The position numbers and the translations under genes are program-made. From NCBI GenBank assembly GCA_037954665.1, contig JBBMOL010000037.1, positions 1,922,001-1,986,000 of the forward strand: a stretch of 64,000 nucleotides of DNA, written 5' to 3'. This document shows positions 44,201 through 52,849 of the stretch, in pieces. Source of the DNA: Laguncularia racemosa. Lineage: Eukaryota > Streptophyta > Magnoliopsida > Myrtales > Combretaceae. Numbering within the stretch: the first letter of the stretch is position 1; each line of letters starts with the position of its first letter. A model generated the notes under the pieces. The model worked only from the letters and a program-made list of their open reading frames with translations. It did not search any database and was not told where the DNA came from.

Positions 44201-46685
44201 GCCTGAACTATTATTTCTTAATCAGTATTTATATTTATGAAATTAGTGGATCCTCTCTAACAAGCCCTCAAACCCTTATTCATAATATATTTCAACAAGG
44301 TAGAAACAGAACAAAGGTACTCTTGGTCTAATGACTAGATCCTAATCTTATTTTCATAAAACAGTTTTGAGTACCATCCATAGAATTAAATGTGATGAGC
44401 CTTTGTTAATGAATCATTCAAAGACATGTGAGAGAGACATTAAAGTGCAAATATCAAATTAGATCCATCTACAAGGTAAAACTTTTCTTTTTTAAAAATA
44501 AAAAAAATTGAGACAGCAGATTATGACTAATGATGATGGTAAAATTGTGATGATAAAAATATATTAATGAGAGAGGAAATGAAATTACCCAAACAATGAT
44601 GGTGATGGATGATTTTGGTTTCCAGATGGTTATGTTCTAGTGATGCTTCTCTTTTCTAATTTATGGCTTTAATACAATAAATGAAAGGATTAATAGAACT
44701 GGAAATTCATAATAGTTTATGAATTATTATTGTTTCTTTCGTTTCTTAATATGATATATATGTATATATACATATGGAAACAACACACATTACTGTACAA
44801 ACAATAAACAGGAGAAAGCAAATATAGTTTATAAAGAATCAATAAGCCTCAGAATGAATGAACCTACTAGATGTTCTTTAGTGCATGACCACACAGAGAA
44901 AAGGAAGAATAGTCATATATGACTGGGGTCCATCAACTTACCTGAAGAAGTATGTGCACAATGTAGATGAGGTCTGTCATGGTTCTCAATACTACTACTA
45001 TTATCGTCATGGTCCAGTCCAATACTATGCACTTGTTTTCCTGTCGTAAGACATGCATGCAACTAATAAATTAATAAGAACTTTCATGATAACTCAGAGC
45101 TTATCATACTTATAAAATATAAGAACAGAAAGTTTGGGTATCCAGAAGAAACAAACTTAAACTTTATTCTCCGTGACAATAAAGCTAGCCCTAAAATAAA
45201 AAACCTCATTCCACTAGAAAGACAAACTGGGTAATTTTGCTGATGTGAAATGAGTGCTCCTGCGGTTCAAAGAAAGCTCTAGAATAATTTTCATACTTCA
45301 AAGAATTGTGCAACAGTACCAAAATATTATGTAATAGGATAGACCCAGGTTCATCTAGAACAAGTAATGTGTCCTACAATGAAAGAGGATCTTCTAAAAC
45401 AAACTGAGTTAGGGTAAGTTATTAGACATCATATGCCAAGGGATGAAAAATGGAGACAGCCAAGTAAAATCACTTTTTGGTTTCCAAAGTACATTTTCTT
45501 TGTATGTATAGGGAATTTAATTTAACTAACCAAATCTTTGAACAGGAAATATACACAGCTATTAGCTTCTCTTTTTCTCTGTTGGCAAAAGAATTGAACT
45601 TTTGGGGGAGGTGAGTGGGACAGAGTCTTCATTAATTTACAAGCCTAGTCTTTTAAAGTTTGGAACTACAAGAAGTGCTTAGCATTCCTTCTCTCATGAC
45701 CCATTTATGCCCACCCAGTTGTACATTGACAGTTATTCTTCTTAATTATTCCTAATATGACTTCAAGACTGATTTTTTTTTTAAGTTATTTAATATTTTT
45801 AGCTAATCAAGCATAAAAGCTGTGCAGCCACAAGACAATTTTAGGCTATTCATCTTAAATAATTCTAGAAAGATAAGTCAACTTGAAATTGCCAACAAGT
45901 ACCTCCTCAACAGACAAAGGGAAGAAGAACAATGGATCTACAAATACAGCCACCAAACATGAAATAACAAAAAATTTGTTCCACTGTTGGACACGCTTAT
46001 TGTGAGGATTCATAACAGGAGGAAGTGAGCGACGTAAATAAGAGAACAATCTCTTCACCCAACCTTTAGCATCCCCATTTAGAGAGCTATAGAACTGCAC
46101 ATGAAAAAAAAGATCAAAAATCATACAACATTACTCGAACAATGGGAAAAGCATACCATAACACTTTGATGTTGAGCTTTATTCACTGCTTAAACAATAA
46201 AATACCTTGTAGTTGTCAAATACTGAACTCTTTGAGGTTTTCCGCTGTGATGTTTTGGAATTATAATAGGACGGGCATGTTGTACAGTATGGATCATTGC
46301 ACATGCCCAGCTGCCCTGATCTCAAAAGGTGATTATTTTTACTAGCATACTCGTTACCAGGCCAATCATTTTGATCCTTTATGCTGAAGGAAGGAAACTT
46401 TTCGGTCGGATGAGTCACAATTTTGCTAGCTGCAGCACCACCATTTGGCAATAGTGGACCACTCATTGGAAAGAATGATGTCTTTCTTTCACTCCTTAAG
46501 GGACCAGTGTGGCCTATGAGATTAGGTATATTTTCATTTGAGTCCATGGAGTTTGAGGGAATTGACATTGATGCACTGCGCACCCTGGAAGCAAAATTTC
46601 GAAGTCGAGAATCATAGCAATCATCTGATTGTTGCAGTTGCAAGTCCAACAGCATAGGCGCCTCATCTATTCTATTTTCATCCAT
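28663..46685 (-). CDS. CNGC20: Cyclic-nucleotide-gated ion channel, CNGC19/20 type, 3' end outside window
   Basis: This is a plasma-membrane calcium-permeable channel subunit; the Arabidopsis group IVa members CNGC19 and CNGC20 act in immunity and salt responses. Seven coding exons join in frame to 524 residues: 46685-46206, 46094-45903, 45040-44942, 43217-43080, 41551-41303, 40591-40322 and 28808-28663, all with GT-AG borders. Residues 1-160 are the cytosolic N-terminus with the group IVa cysteine signature NLLRSGQLGMCNDPYC. S1 is near 187-205, S2 in exon 3, S3 in exon 4, S4 near 324-345 and S5 near 362-385. The pore ends with filter AGN near 483, and S6 follows. The C-linker, CNBD and IQ motif, about 240 residues, are missing from the window. 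No stop or frameshift occurs in any exon. CNGC19 is the alternative name. Confidence 0.85.
28809..29168 (-). other. CNGC intron 6, acceptor-side native part
   Basis: 360 bases of ordinary intron between exon 7 and Copia B, with T-rich stretches on the + strand. The last five bases, CTACA (29164-29168), are the target site of Copia B. No other feature is seen. Confidence 0.8.
29169..29344 (+). repeat. Copia B 5' LTR
   Basis: Starts TGTTATAAGCTG and ends CTTAAAATTACA, with TG...CA ends and an ATT microsatellite near 29,215. It is directly followed by the primer site. CTCAATAAAAGA near 29,302 may be its polyadenylation signal. Confidence 0.95.
29357..29985 (+). other. Copia B untranslated leader
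   Basis: This lies between the primer site and gag. A GC-richer part near 29,460-29,650 carries GCGTGACACACATGCGC at 29539-29555, an imperfect inverted repeat like those in the E1 and E2 leaders, and a CACGCGCCAGCACGTGAGAGC stretch (29579-29599). An open frame at 29669-29869 has no family resemblance and is taken as chance. Confidence 0.65.
29986..30985 (+). pseudogene. Copia B gag, broken
   Basis: Capsid landmarks are YKLNSSNYLDWSKTMRLYLR and LMSYFMDFTRTYEELNVLLP in the first frame (29986-30438, then a stop). MAMMSFLARLPSEFNAAKSH follows in 30454-30681. Near 30,720-30,780 is a canonical CX2CX4HX4C knuckle, CHYCHKPRHMKHDCRKL. The frames change twice. The family is clear, but the protein cannot be made as it stands. 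Confidence 0.87.
30986..31979 (+). pseudogene. Copia B protease and integrase, first part
   Basis: The protease active site reads DSSATDHMTG at 30986-31015, with serine where the catalytic triplet DSG needs glycine. Pre-integrase GHPSLSLLKKLYPQF and CESCQYAKHH follow near 31,378-31,475. Integrase has VHSDVWGPCP, TFVDNYSRVTWLYLMK and, after a TAG near 31,694, LQSDNAKEYLSEFF and GGVERKNRHLLEIARSLLF. Past 31,905 the reading jumps back to a second copy of the VTWLYL section, part of a tandem duplication, and is then cut by Copia C. Confidence 0.87.
31627..31979 (+). repeat. Tandem duplication inside Copia B integrase, units X1-Y1-X2 (Y2 at 37257-37470)
   Basis: A unit of about 280 bases is present twice: X1 (about 31627-31694), Y1 (31695-31905) and X2 (31906-31979), then, after Copia C, Y2 (37257-37470). 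The junction CCAAACACTTGGTTATA joins Y to X at a shared ACTT. X1 and X2 differ mainly by A/G changes and share the same in-frame TAG. Y1 and Y2 also differ at several sites. Confidence 0.88.
31980..32225 (-). repeat. Copia C 3' LTR
   Basis: TGAAGAGATTTGG...GAATCTTCAACA on the + strand, with TG...CA ends. It is followed by CTCCCCCTCAAG, the polypurine tract on the element strand. Confidence 0.95.
32233..35451 (-). pseudogene. Copia C pol, broken
   Basis: In order on the reverse strand: a pre-integrase leader 35451-35260 (VLHVPNLNCNLLSISKLARD); integrase 35193-34735 (LHYRLGHPSFVYLAKLFP, LIHSDVWGPSQ, TFVDDHTRLTWVFLMK, then LKSDNVREYF with the second aspartate kept); 34572-33718 (INRMPSRVLTF, VFGCTTFVHV, FLGYSPTQKGYKCY); reverse transcriptase 33648-32896 (QQLDIKNAFLNGDLEEEVY, YVDD followed by IIISGND); RNase H 32820-32233 (ADWAGNIIDKWSTFRYC, SSAEAEYRALAQEICEG, KNPVHHDRTKHVEIDRHF). 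Stops separate these pieces, but several lie in long intact runs. Confidence 0.92.
35528..36674 (-). pseudogene. Copia C gag and protease start, broken
   Basis: The piece 36674-36321 begins with a serine/threonine-rich N-terminus and has GHKLNGHNYLQWSQSVLLFI and ENSMIMSWLINSMNNNIGEN. 36119-35889 has FKFFLGLNRELDDVRGRIM. The zinc knuckle lies near 35,910-35,860 (CDYCKKPGHYKETCWKLHG) in yet another frame. 35782-35528 carries WIVDTGASDHMTGDA, an intact DTGA protease motif. At least two frameshifts are present. Confidence 0.87.
36757..36882. repeat. 18-bp minisatellite in Copia C leader
   Basis: The unit GAGATGAATACTGACCAG occurs near 36759, 36848 and 36866, with degenerate units between (GAGACGAATACTGACCAG, GAGATGAACGACTGGCAG, GAGATGAAAGACTGGCCG). 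It sits between primer site and gag. An open frame across it on the reverse strand gives a repetitive SIHLLVS-like peptide that is a by-product of the repeat. Confidence 0.85.
37013..37256 (-). repeat. Copia C 5' LTR
   Basis: A 244-bp copy, TGAAAAGATTTGG...GAATCTTCAACA, next to the primer site at 37001-37012. After 37256 the target duplication CTTAG and Copia B integrase follow. Confidence 0.95.
37257..39602 (+). pseudogene. Copia B integrase end, reverse transcriptase and RNase H
   Basis: The second copy of the duplicated integrase section (37257-37470) flows into FWADVVSTACFLVNRIPS and VFLGYSRVQKGYRCYCPN. Reverse transcriptase follows: NDTWDSIHLPVGKKAIGCKW, HQLDIKNVFLHGDLQK, then a stop and frameshift near 38,455, and YVDD at 38670-38681 followed by IVITGND. 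RNase H includes WAAIKQILCYLKGAPGHI. Its DNA-level end near 39,590 reads KLGMINIYALA, the usual Copia C-terminus, just before the polypurine tract. Several stops occur. Confidence 0.88.
39603..39786 (+). repeat. Copia B 3' LTR
   Basis: TGTTATAGGCTG...CTTAAAATTACA, 184 bp, with an 8-base stretch (CAATAAAACA region) missing from the 5' LTR. It is followed by the target duplication CTACA. Confidence 0.95.
39787..40321 (-). other. CNGC intron 6, donor-side native part
   Basis: 535 bases between Copia B and the donor GTAGGA of exon 6. AT-rich with no further feature. Together with 28809-29168 the native intron would be about 0.9 kb. Confidence 0.8.
40322..40591 (-). CDS. CNGC20: CNGC coding exon 6 (residues 387-476, turret and pore start)
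   Basis: Begins RVNQCLRNACRNF, as in CNGC19/20, and runs through a cysteine-containing extracellular loop to GIYEKAVNLT and YSLFWGFQ before donor GTAGGA. Cysteines of the loop are conserved in type. 90 codons, phase 0. The next exon lies 11.5 kb away, past Copia B and C. Confidence 0.92.
40592..41302 (-). other. CNGC intron 5 with GT/GA microsatellite
   Basis: GT-AG intron of 711 bases. It holds the (GT)n(GA)n repeat at 41208-41266 and a T-rich acceptor side on the gene strand. Open frames in it on both strands come from the repeat or from chance. Confidence 0.8.
41208..41266. repeat. Compound (GT)n(GA)n microsatellite
   Basis: About 14 GT units directly followed by about 15 GA units, inside CNGC intron 5, 36 bases from the exon 5 donor. 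On the gene strand it is (TC)n(AC)n. It is likely length-variable between individuals. Confidence 0.95.
41303..41551 (-). CDS. CNGC20: CNGC coding exon 5 (residues 304-386, S4-S5)
   Basis: Begins LMILLVVPQFKGSSAANYAK. The S4 helix NLLRASVLIQYIPRLYRI keeps spaced arginines, and S5 is FVINLLTFVLSGHVVGSCWY. It ends YLFGLQ before donor GTATGC. 83 codons, phase 0. Confidence 0.92.
41552..43079 (-). other. CNGC intron 4
   Basis: 1,528-base GT-AG intron. Apart from an A/G-rich stretch near 42,330-42,380 I see nothing in it. The + strand open frames at 41668-41937 and 42280-42465 have no family resemblance. Confidence 0.75.
43080..43217 (-). CDS. CNGC20: CNGC coding exon 4 (residues 258-303, S3)
   Basis: Begins FRLAYIAPESRVFGAGEFVD and ends DLFIAFPLPQ before donor GTAAGT. 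It includes the conserved PKKIALHYIRGYFFFDLF, the stretch leading into S3. 46 codons, phase 0. Confidence 0.9.
43218..44941 (-). other. CNGC intron 3
   Basis: 1,724-base GT-AG intron, AT-rich, with no TE coding sequence seen. A TATATGTATATATACATATG palindrome-like stretch lies near 44,755-44,774. Confidence 0.75.
44942..45040 (-). CDS. CNGC20: CNGC coding exon 3 (residues 225-257, S2)
   Basis: Begins ENKCIVLDW after acceptor TTACGACAG and ends VHILLQ before donor GTAAGT. It forms the second membrane segment (TIIVVVLRTMTDLIYIVHI). 33 codons, phase 0. Confidence 0.88.
45041..45902 (-). other. CNGC intron 2
   Basis: 862-base GT-AG intron with a T run near 45,774-45,781. No other feature is seen. 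Confidence 0.75.
45903..46094 (-). CDS. CNGC20: CNGC coding exon 2 (residues 161-224, S1)
   Basis: Acceptor TGTGCAG just before FYSSLNGDAKGW. The exon carries the conserved MNPHNKRVQQWNKFF and the first membrane segment VISCLVAVFVDPLFFF, and ends at donor GTACTT. Intron 1 is only 111 bases. Phase 0. Confidence 0.9.
46206..46685 (-). CDS. CNGC20: CNGC coding exon 1 (residues 1-160)
   Basis: Starts MDENRIDEAPMLLDLQLQ and ends SVFDNYK before the donor GTATTT at 46205. It contains a TGPLRSERK / PMSGPL segment and the cysteine cluster CNDPYCTTCPSYY, both typical of CNGC19/20 and absent from other plant CNGC groups. Phase 0. The ATG is the first in frame after an upstream acceptor and fits the family start. 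Confidence 0.88.
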
Positions 46686-46697
46686 TTCTTACAAACC

Positions 46698-48474
46698 CTG
46701 TAGAAATGAAGCTCTGCATAGGATAGACATCTCAGTATAAATATCCTAAAAATCGTGATAATGAATTAAACAAAGACCAAAAATTCCATAGAAAAAACAA
46801 CTTTAAGTTTGCACTCATAACCACTGACCAAAACTGAAATTTATAAGTGAATATTACAAGAAAAGGATGTGCCACATGGAAAATTAGTTGACCATTAATG
46901 ACGCATAGAAGATGCATGCAAACAGGTGCAGAATTACATGGTTCAGCTCCCACCTTTAATCATTAAGGGTTCATATTACTATGTTCCACATCAAAGTAGA
47001 AACAAGACCTAGCAGATTTCCCAGTCCTAAGGAAAGAGACCCTTTAAAAAGATCAAAGTTAGCTCAGAGTACGTGCCTGGGGGTAACCAGTCCCATTACA
47101 GTCATGGTCCTCTGTTAACCCCAAAGGAAAAAAAAAAAAAAAAAGATTGCTTAGCTCCATGAAATCCTTAGGCCCAACAGCCATGATAACTCCAATATCA
47201 AGTACACCATAATTGCACAAATGGGTCAAGATTTTCTAGCCTACCCCTCAAGTCGGTCAGTGATTCGTTTTTTTATGAAGCATGAATATAAGCTAACCCC
47301 ATTTCCAGACAATGAAGTAGAGGCAGCGTTGAACACCAAGACTTCAATGTTAAGAAGATGTAAAAAGCACATGCAAGTTCTAGAAAAATATCATCTTCAT
47401 AACCATTCTTTAATTAGATTATGCTCATAGAAACCATTCTCTTGAACTTTTATTCTATAAACCACCAGGAAATTTGATTCTTTCAAATAACAATATTGCA
47501 AACAAGTACTATCCATAACTAACAAATAGCACTGGTGAACCATCGATGAGGAGAAATTTTCTAAGTGCTTCACACTCGACAAAGCTTGTTTTTTTTTTTT
47601 GTAGCTTCCAGCATGACTTGGATCAAACTCTTCCCATGTAATGGTCTTATGTACTATCCATTACTGTAGATAAGCACAAAGCAGCAATGAACATTAGCAT
47701 AATGGGCGTGATGATGAACAAAAAGTCACTTAAGGGACAATATAAAACTTAAAAATTTTGCACAATCTAACTAGTGGTATGAAATTTTATCACCGGATAA
47801 AACAAAATCTTTTTAGAAAAGCCCTAAAATAACCCTTTCATCTTCTAAAAGGGTGTGTACCAAACACACTACATGAGGTTATGTTGTACTGTACACCTAT
47901 TGTATCATCCTACTTCGCTTCCGTCGTGTACGCTACCCGGTGGTCAGTCATGACTGCTCAAATTGGAGGGATTCTCCTAACGATACACCTCTTAATTTTC
48001 CTATTTTAAATTATGCCTCACATCTTCTCAGAAATCAAGCTCCCAAGTTGCCACCATCAACTAAAATCCCGCGTCCGCCACTTCACTGACCTCGAAGATG
48101 ACTACTCCCACGATAATTCTTTTTCTTTTCCTATATTAACTATACAAACTTTTTTAGTTCCATCAAACAGAATCTTGTAGAACCAGAAATGCCAATTAAC
48201 AACCGACTAAATCTAACATAATAAATAAATAAAAAGCACAGCTTTCCGCAATCAAAACCATAATTCAAGTGTGTATTAACCATTAACAACTATGAAAACT
48301 TGCAATTTCACCTCAAAACTATTGATCAGATGTGGATGCCGAACCAACACTAAGCCTTCGTTAATAAAATCACGTTTATGGAATGTATATGCATACGTCT
48401 AATAACATCAAATTCGAGGCTTAAAAGACATCGAAACAAAACAGCATAGTTAGCATTGCATTAAAAACACAAAC
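46698..48474 (-). other. CNGC leader intron (5' UTR)
   Basis: Between a donor CAG|GTTTGTG at 48474 and an acceptor CTACAG ending at 46698 (an alternative, ATGCAG, ends at 46714). It would place an intron of about 1.78 kb between the leader exon and the start codon, a common arrangement in plant channel genes. An A run lies near 47,129-47,143. No coding sequence is seen inside. Inferred from splice signals only. Confidence 0.55.
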
Positions 48475-48655
48475 CTGGGTTTAAGAATCAGCTATATCTC
48501 TGGCTCTCTCCCTCTCTCTTCATAAGCATCGTCTTGCAAAGAAAATATAAAAGAGAGAGAATAAGGTGAGAGTAAGGAAGTTACCGAGAGAAAGACTATG
48601 AAGACTAAGTATATGTTGTAGTAGGAGGAGAGAGAAAGCGTCTAGTGTTCGGACA
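48475..48655 (-). other. CNGC leader exon (5' UTR), inferred
   Basis: A pyrimidine-rich stretch on the gene strand with CTCTCT runs, typical of plant leaders, and a donor at its end. It contains a short upstream open frame at 48529-48488 (MLMKREGESQRYS, then TGA). A second possible donor CG|GTAACT near 48,583 would remove that frame. The start is uncertain to tens of bases. Confidence 0.5.
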
Positions 48656-48720
48656 TCCTATAAAGACGGACAAAAACATTTTTTACATTTAGATTAAAAA
48701 AAAAAACTTATTTTATAGAA
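48650..48720 (-). promoter_or_regulatory. Possible CNGC core promoter
   Basis: On the gene strand CTTTATAGGATG lies about 48,656-48,667, roughly 20-35 bases upstream of the CT-rich leader, with AT-rich sequence before it. This is a plausible but weak TATA element. No transcript evidence is available. Confidence 0.35.
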
Positions 48721-51668
48721 TATAATCAATGTGAAAACTTTTATAGCAAAATTGCAAATCTATCATGAAAAAAAAAAAATTTCCAATGTGTGTTTTAAAC
48801 TCGCAATTTTTGAAAGACAATCTAATTTATTTTTTTCCCAATGATTAGAGCGAGAAGAAAAAAAATTAAATTTATTCTATTTTATTAAAAAAAAAAGCAT
48901 TTATATTATTAAATTATAATTTTTAATATTTAAATTCATTTCTACTATTACTATAAACCCCAATTTTTAATATGTGCATGTGTTCAAATGAATTTATTAT
49001 AACTTTTATTTTATTTTATTTTTTCTTTTCACCTTTAACAAAGTGATATAAAACCATCAATATAACCTATTAATATACGAGTCCTTCGGTTTACTTTTAT
49101 GAAGACAGAGAGAAAAGGTCATACTTTGCTTGTTATACTTTCTTGTTTTTATTACTTTAGATTATATTATATTAGGATTATCCTAATACCCGAGGGAATA
49201 AAATATTAAAATTCATCATTGTACAGTCAAGTCAATATCTTTGCTTTCCCTTTCACCACTTTTTCTGTTTAGAATACTATCAATTTATTCATCAATGACT
49301 AGGTTCTTTTTGTTGGACACTTGATGAAATCCAGCAATGCCAATTTTTAGTTTTTGTAATATTCAATTAATGGTGGTCTTCTTCTTTTTTTTCCAGCTAT
49401 ATGTTATACCAATAGGGAAGAAAGGAATTTGAACAATATTCATATCAATTAGATTAAAAAAATATCAAACAATTAATAGTATTTATCAGTCATTGAAAAG
49501 TAAATGCCAAATGCTAGGCTGACTATGTCAATTGTCCAACCCTATAAAATCAGGTATGTCCCATGGAATACGTTTCTTTTCCTTAAACCTCCTTTTTATC
49601 AAACATTCCGTAAAAAATAGTAATTTTTACAAATGTAATTAAATAAAGCCGTATATAACTTGGTGGATTTTCTTTATTTTTACAAATGTAATTATATAGC
49701 CATATTTTATGGGTCTAACACAGACAATCTAAATACTTTAAAATTATAGAGTTATCTATAGCATAAGAACTATGATGTCTATGATATAAATTTTCAAAAT
49801 ATATTCGGTATTATATCTTACAAGTATATTGTTACTATCAAATAAATAATATATCCATCCAATGGAAGAATTAGCTTTAAATTCGTCTTTCTATAATAAT
49901 AATTAAAAGGATAAAAAGAAAAAAAATTATACTTTCCACATTCCTAATTATGTATAAAAATTGCACTCGAGCCTCTCATTCTCCTAACTGTGTATAAAAA
50001 TTCCCCAATTCTGCAAAATAATTCAAATAAATCTAAAAAAAAAAGGAATTAGATCTAAGGATTTTAAAAACTCAGAGACCTGTAAAGCATAAAAGTGGAA
50101 ACTTGATGAACTCCTATGATGCCAAATTTTAATTTTTGCAAAACTCAACTAGTGGTGCTTTATTTATCAGGGCATCGTAGTAATAATTAAAGAGTATATG
50201 GCAAGTATTAGTTAGGGCCGAGTTTTTAAATCTGCTGTATTCTTTTGCCAGACACGCCGGTTCTAAGATGGGTATTATACGTGTGTGTTTAGATAGTTTT
50301 TAAATTTTTAGAACATGCAAAGACAAAGCAAGGTACAAGATACAATTTCATAGAGTAATTCATTAAAATAATTACAAAACAAGATACTCAACAAATTTAT
50401 TTCCGAAATAGGTTGTGAATGTGAGAACTGAAAATAAACCTTCAATGTATTGAAAGCGCATTCTAGGTATATACTTCAATACATGTCACAATTTTTTTTT
50501 TTAATTTGAAAAATTTATCATTGATTGAAAAAAAATTATGAAAAATCATGTAAAAAAAATTAATTTTCTTTATATGAATTTTCATAAAAAAATCAATAAT
50601 AAATGTTCTCAAATTAATTTTTTTTAATTAAAATTTTACAGAAGAATAACAAAAAAAATAATTTTTATAAATTTAAAAATTATAAAATTTTATTTAAAAA
50701 ATTTACAATATGTACCAAATATGCATACCCAAAATACACTTTCAATACAAATGCGCCTTTAATACAATTTATATTGAAAGCAAATTCCAGATATATGCCT
50801 TCAGTATAAATTGCTGAAAGCATGTTCCTCATATGCACCTTCACCAACTATTTCATAAATAAGTTTATCGAGTACCTTATTTAGTGATTTTTTTTAAATA
50901 CTTTATTTTAGTGGATTTCTCCTAATTTCATACCTATTCCAAAACTCACTCAAAACTTGTATTATGTATATTATAATTCTATGTAATAAGATACCTTATT
51001 ATTTGTAGTCTATCATGTACTCTATACCTATAAAATATTGCTAATAAATATAATAAAATTTGAAATATAAAGAAAAAAAATCCAACCGATTTGGCTTTAT
51101 TCATAATTATCTACTATTTTAGATCAACATTCAATTAACCAACCTACCTATATCATATCTTTGATTTAAAATGGTATTTAGTATAAGCATATTGTATTTG
51201 GCTATTATTTTTTATTAAAAATTTAAGTTGTTTACATTGTTTATAATTTACATTTGATAACATTATTGACTTTCAATTTAAACATCATAACTTAGGTATG
51301 GATAATTATAATATTTTCACACATACACACACACCCAAAGGTTTCAAAAAGTAGATGCCATAAGATATTCTGTATTAAAATAAGTTATTAACATTAATTT
51401 CAAATAATTATTAGGCTCGTATGCTTGTGTGCTTGTGCCTAAGCAACCCACAAACTTTATGTGCCTTACATGCTTGTGCCTCATGTGCCGTGTGCTTGGC
51501 TTATATGTGCTTGTTCCTTTTATTTTTCTCATGTGCCTTTATATTTATGTGATTCTAGTGGGTGTATAGTTTATTTTAATTCCAAACTTTTAACCTGTAT
51601 TTATATTGGGTAAACTTTTGACCCTACCCACCCCCATAAATAGACTTACTCCTACTATATTTACTTTG
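48721..51668. other. AT-rich intergenic region
   Basis: About 2.9 kb of AT-rich DNA with poly-A and poly-T runs and no supportable gene. Two weak repeat patterns are present. Near 50,448-50,850, TTGAAAGCRNATTC...ATATRCYTTCA-like wording recurs (about 50448, 50773 and 50812), partly also inverted. Near 51,416-51,540 a degenerate TGTGCCTTGTGCTTG pattern repeats. The reverse open frame at 51344-51532 reads across the latter and is not credited. Confidence 0.6.
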
Positions 51669-52790
51669 ATATTTCAGTTCGTAGAATATATGCTCATACA
51701 ATTTTTATCTATCTTCAATACAAGTTTGATTTGTTTGAAGCCCTAATTCAACTAATTAAGTGTATTTGGGTAATGCATTTGATTCATTCCACACAAAGGA
51801 GGATTAATAATCCATGGGAATTTTCTCACAAGTCTGTTTCACAAGCTTTCAAGGAATTTTGTTAGTTGCATCAAAGTTTTGTTTTTTTTTTATCAAAATA
51901 TTGGAAAGATGACGGATCAAGATATTCAAATATTTATTTTATCTAAATATCATCAAAAAAAGAACAAGATAAGGATAAGTATAAAAAATATAATTATCAA
52001 TTGAAGCTTATCCGCATAAAGAGGGATCTTTGATTTTTCAAATTGAAGCTTATTTGTACAAGGATTGTTAATGAATCAAATGAAGATAAATATAAGAAAA
52101 TGTCTGAAGATCGCAGGAAAAACCAAGAGTTCAAAGTTCATATAAGATTTTCAAATATCACAAATATAGGGATATTAATCTTATTCATGCAATAAAGAAG
52201 CCATTAGAAGATTCTATGAACATTTGAAGGTTACTATCGAGAAAAACGGTACTAGAAGCAAATATATACACTCAAGATTTCAAGTTTAATAGAAGAGATG
52301 ACGACGATCATAGGACAGAGCAAAAACCATCATACAATTCTTTGTTTTTCTTGAGCTTAAACTAGAGAATTTATATTTTCGCATTCTTATATAAATTTTC
52401 TTTACTTTTCATATAAAGATTAGCTTAGAAAGTGAGGTTACAAAAACTCTTATAGTTTGTGTTTAGCCAAGTGGTAGGCTAAAAAAACAAGGTAAGAGCT
52501 ATTGGTTGTAACATTTCTTTACTATTGGATTAGTAAAACGATCGATGTGGAAGACCAGATCCCTAATAGTAAAGCTAGAAGAGAAGACTGACTCATAAGG
52601 AGAAACTTCTATATATCGCCATCTTCTTTATTTTGTTGCATATTATTTTCTATCATTTTGTTTTTGCCTATCACGAGCATTCTTCATAAAAATAAAATTA
52701 AATTAAAAAGGATTATTTTAATTGGACTTTTGGTAAAAGATTTGAATAAACAATTAACCTCCCCTCTCTCTTGTTTGCCATTTTAGGACA
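51669..52790 (+). repeat. Sirevirus-like element 5' LTR, 5'-truncated
   Basis: Matches the 3' LTR from about 60,930 onward: both share AGAATATATGCTCATAC, CATTCCACACAA, GATTAATAATCCATGGGAAT and the GATGACGGATCAAGATATTC stretch, with several percent divergence and small indels. The first part of the LTR, seen at 60732-60929, has no counterpart before 51669. It ends TTTTAGGACA. Confidence 0.88.
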
Positions 52791-52849
52791 TATATTTGGT
52801 ATCAGAGTAGCAGCTCTTCTATTACAAAAGTTAATCAATAGCTAACAAT

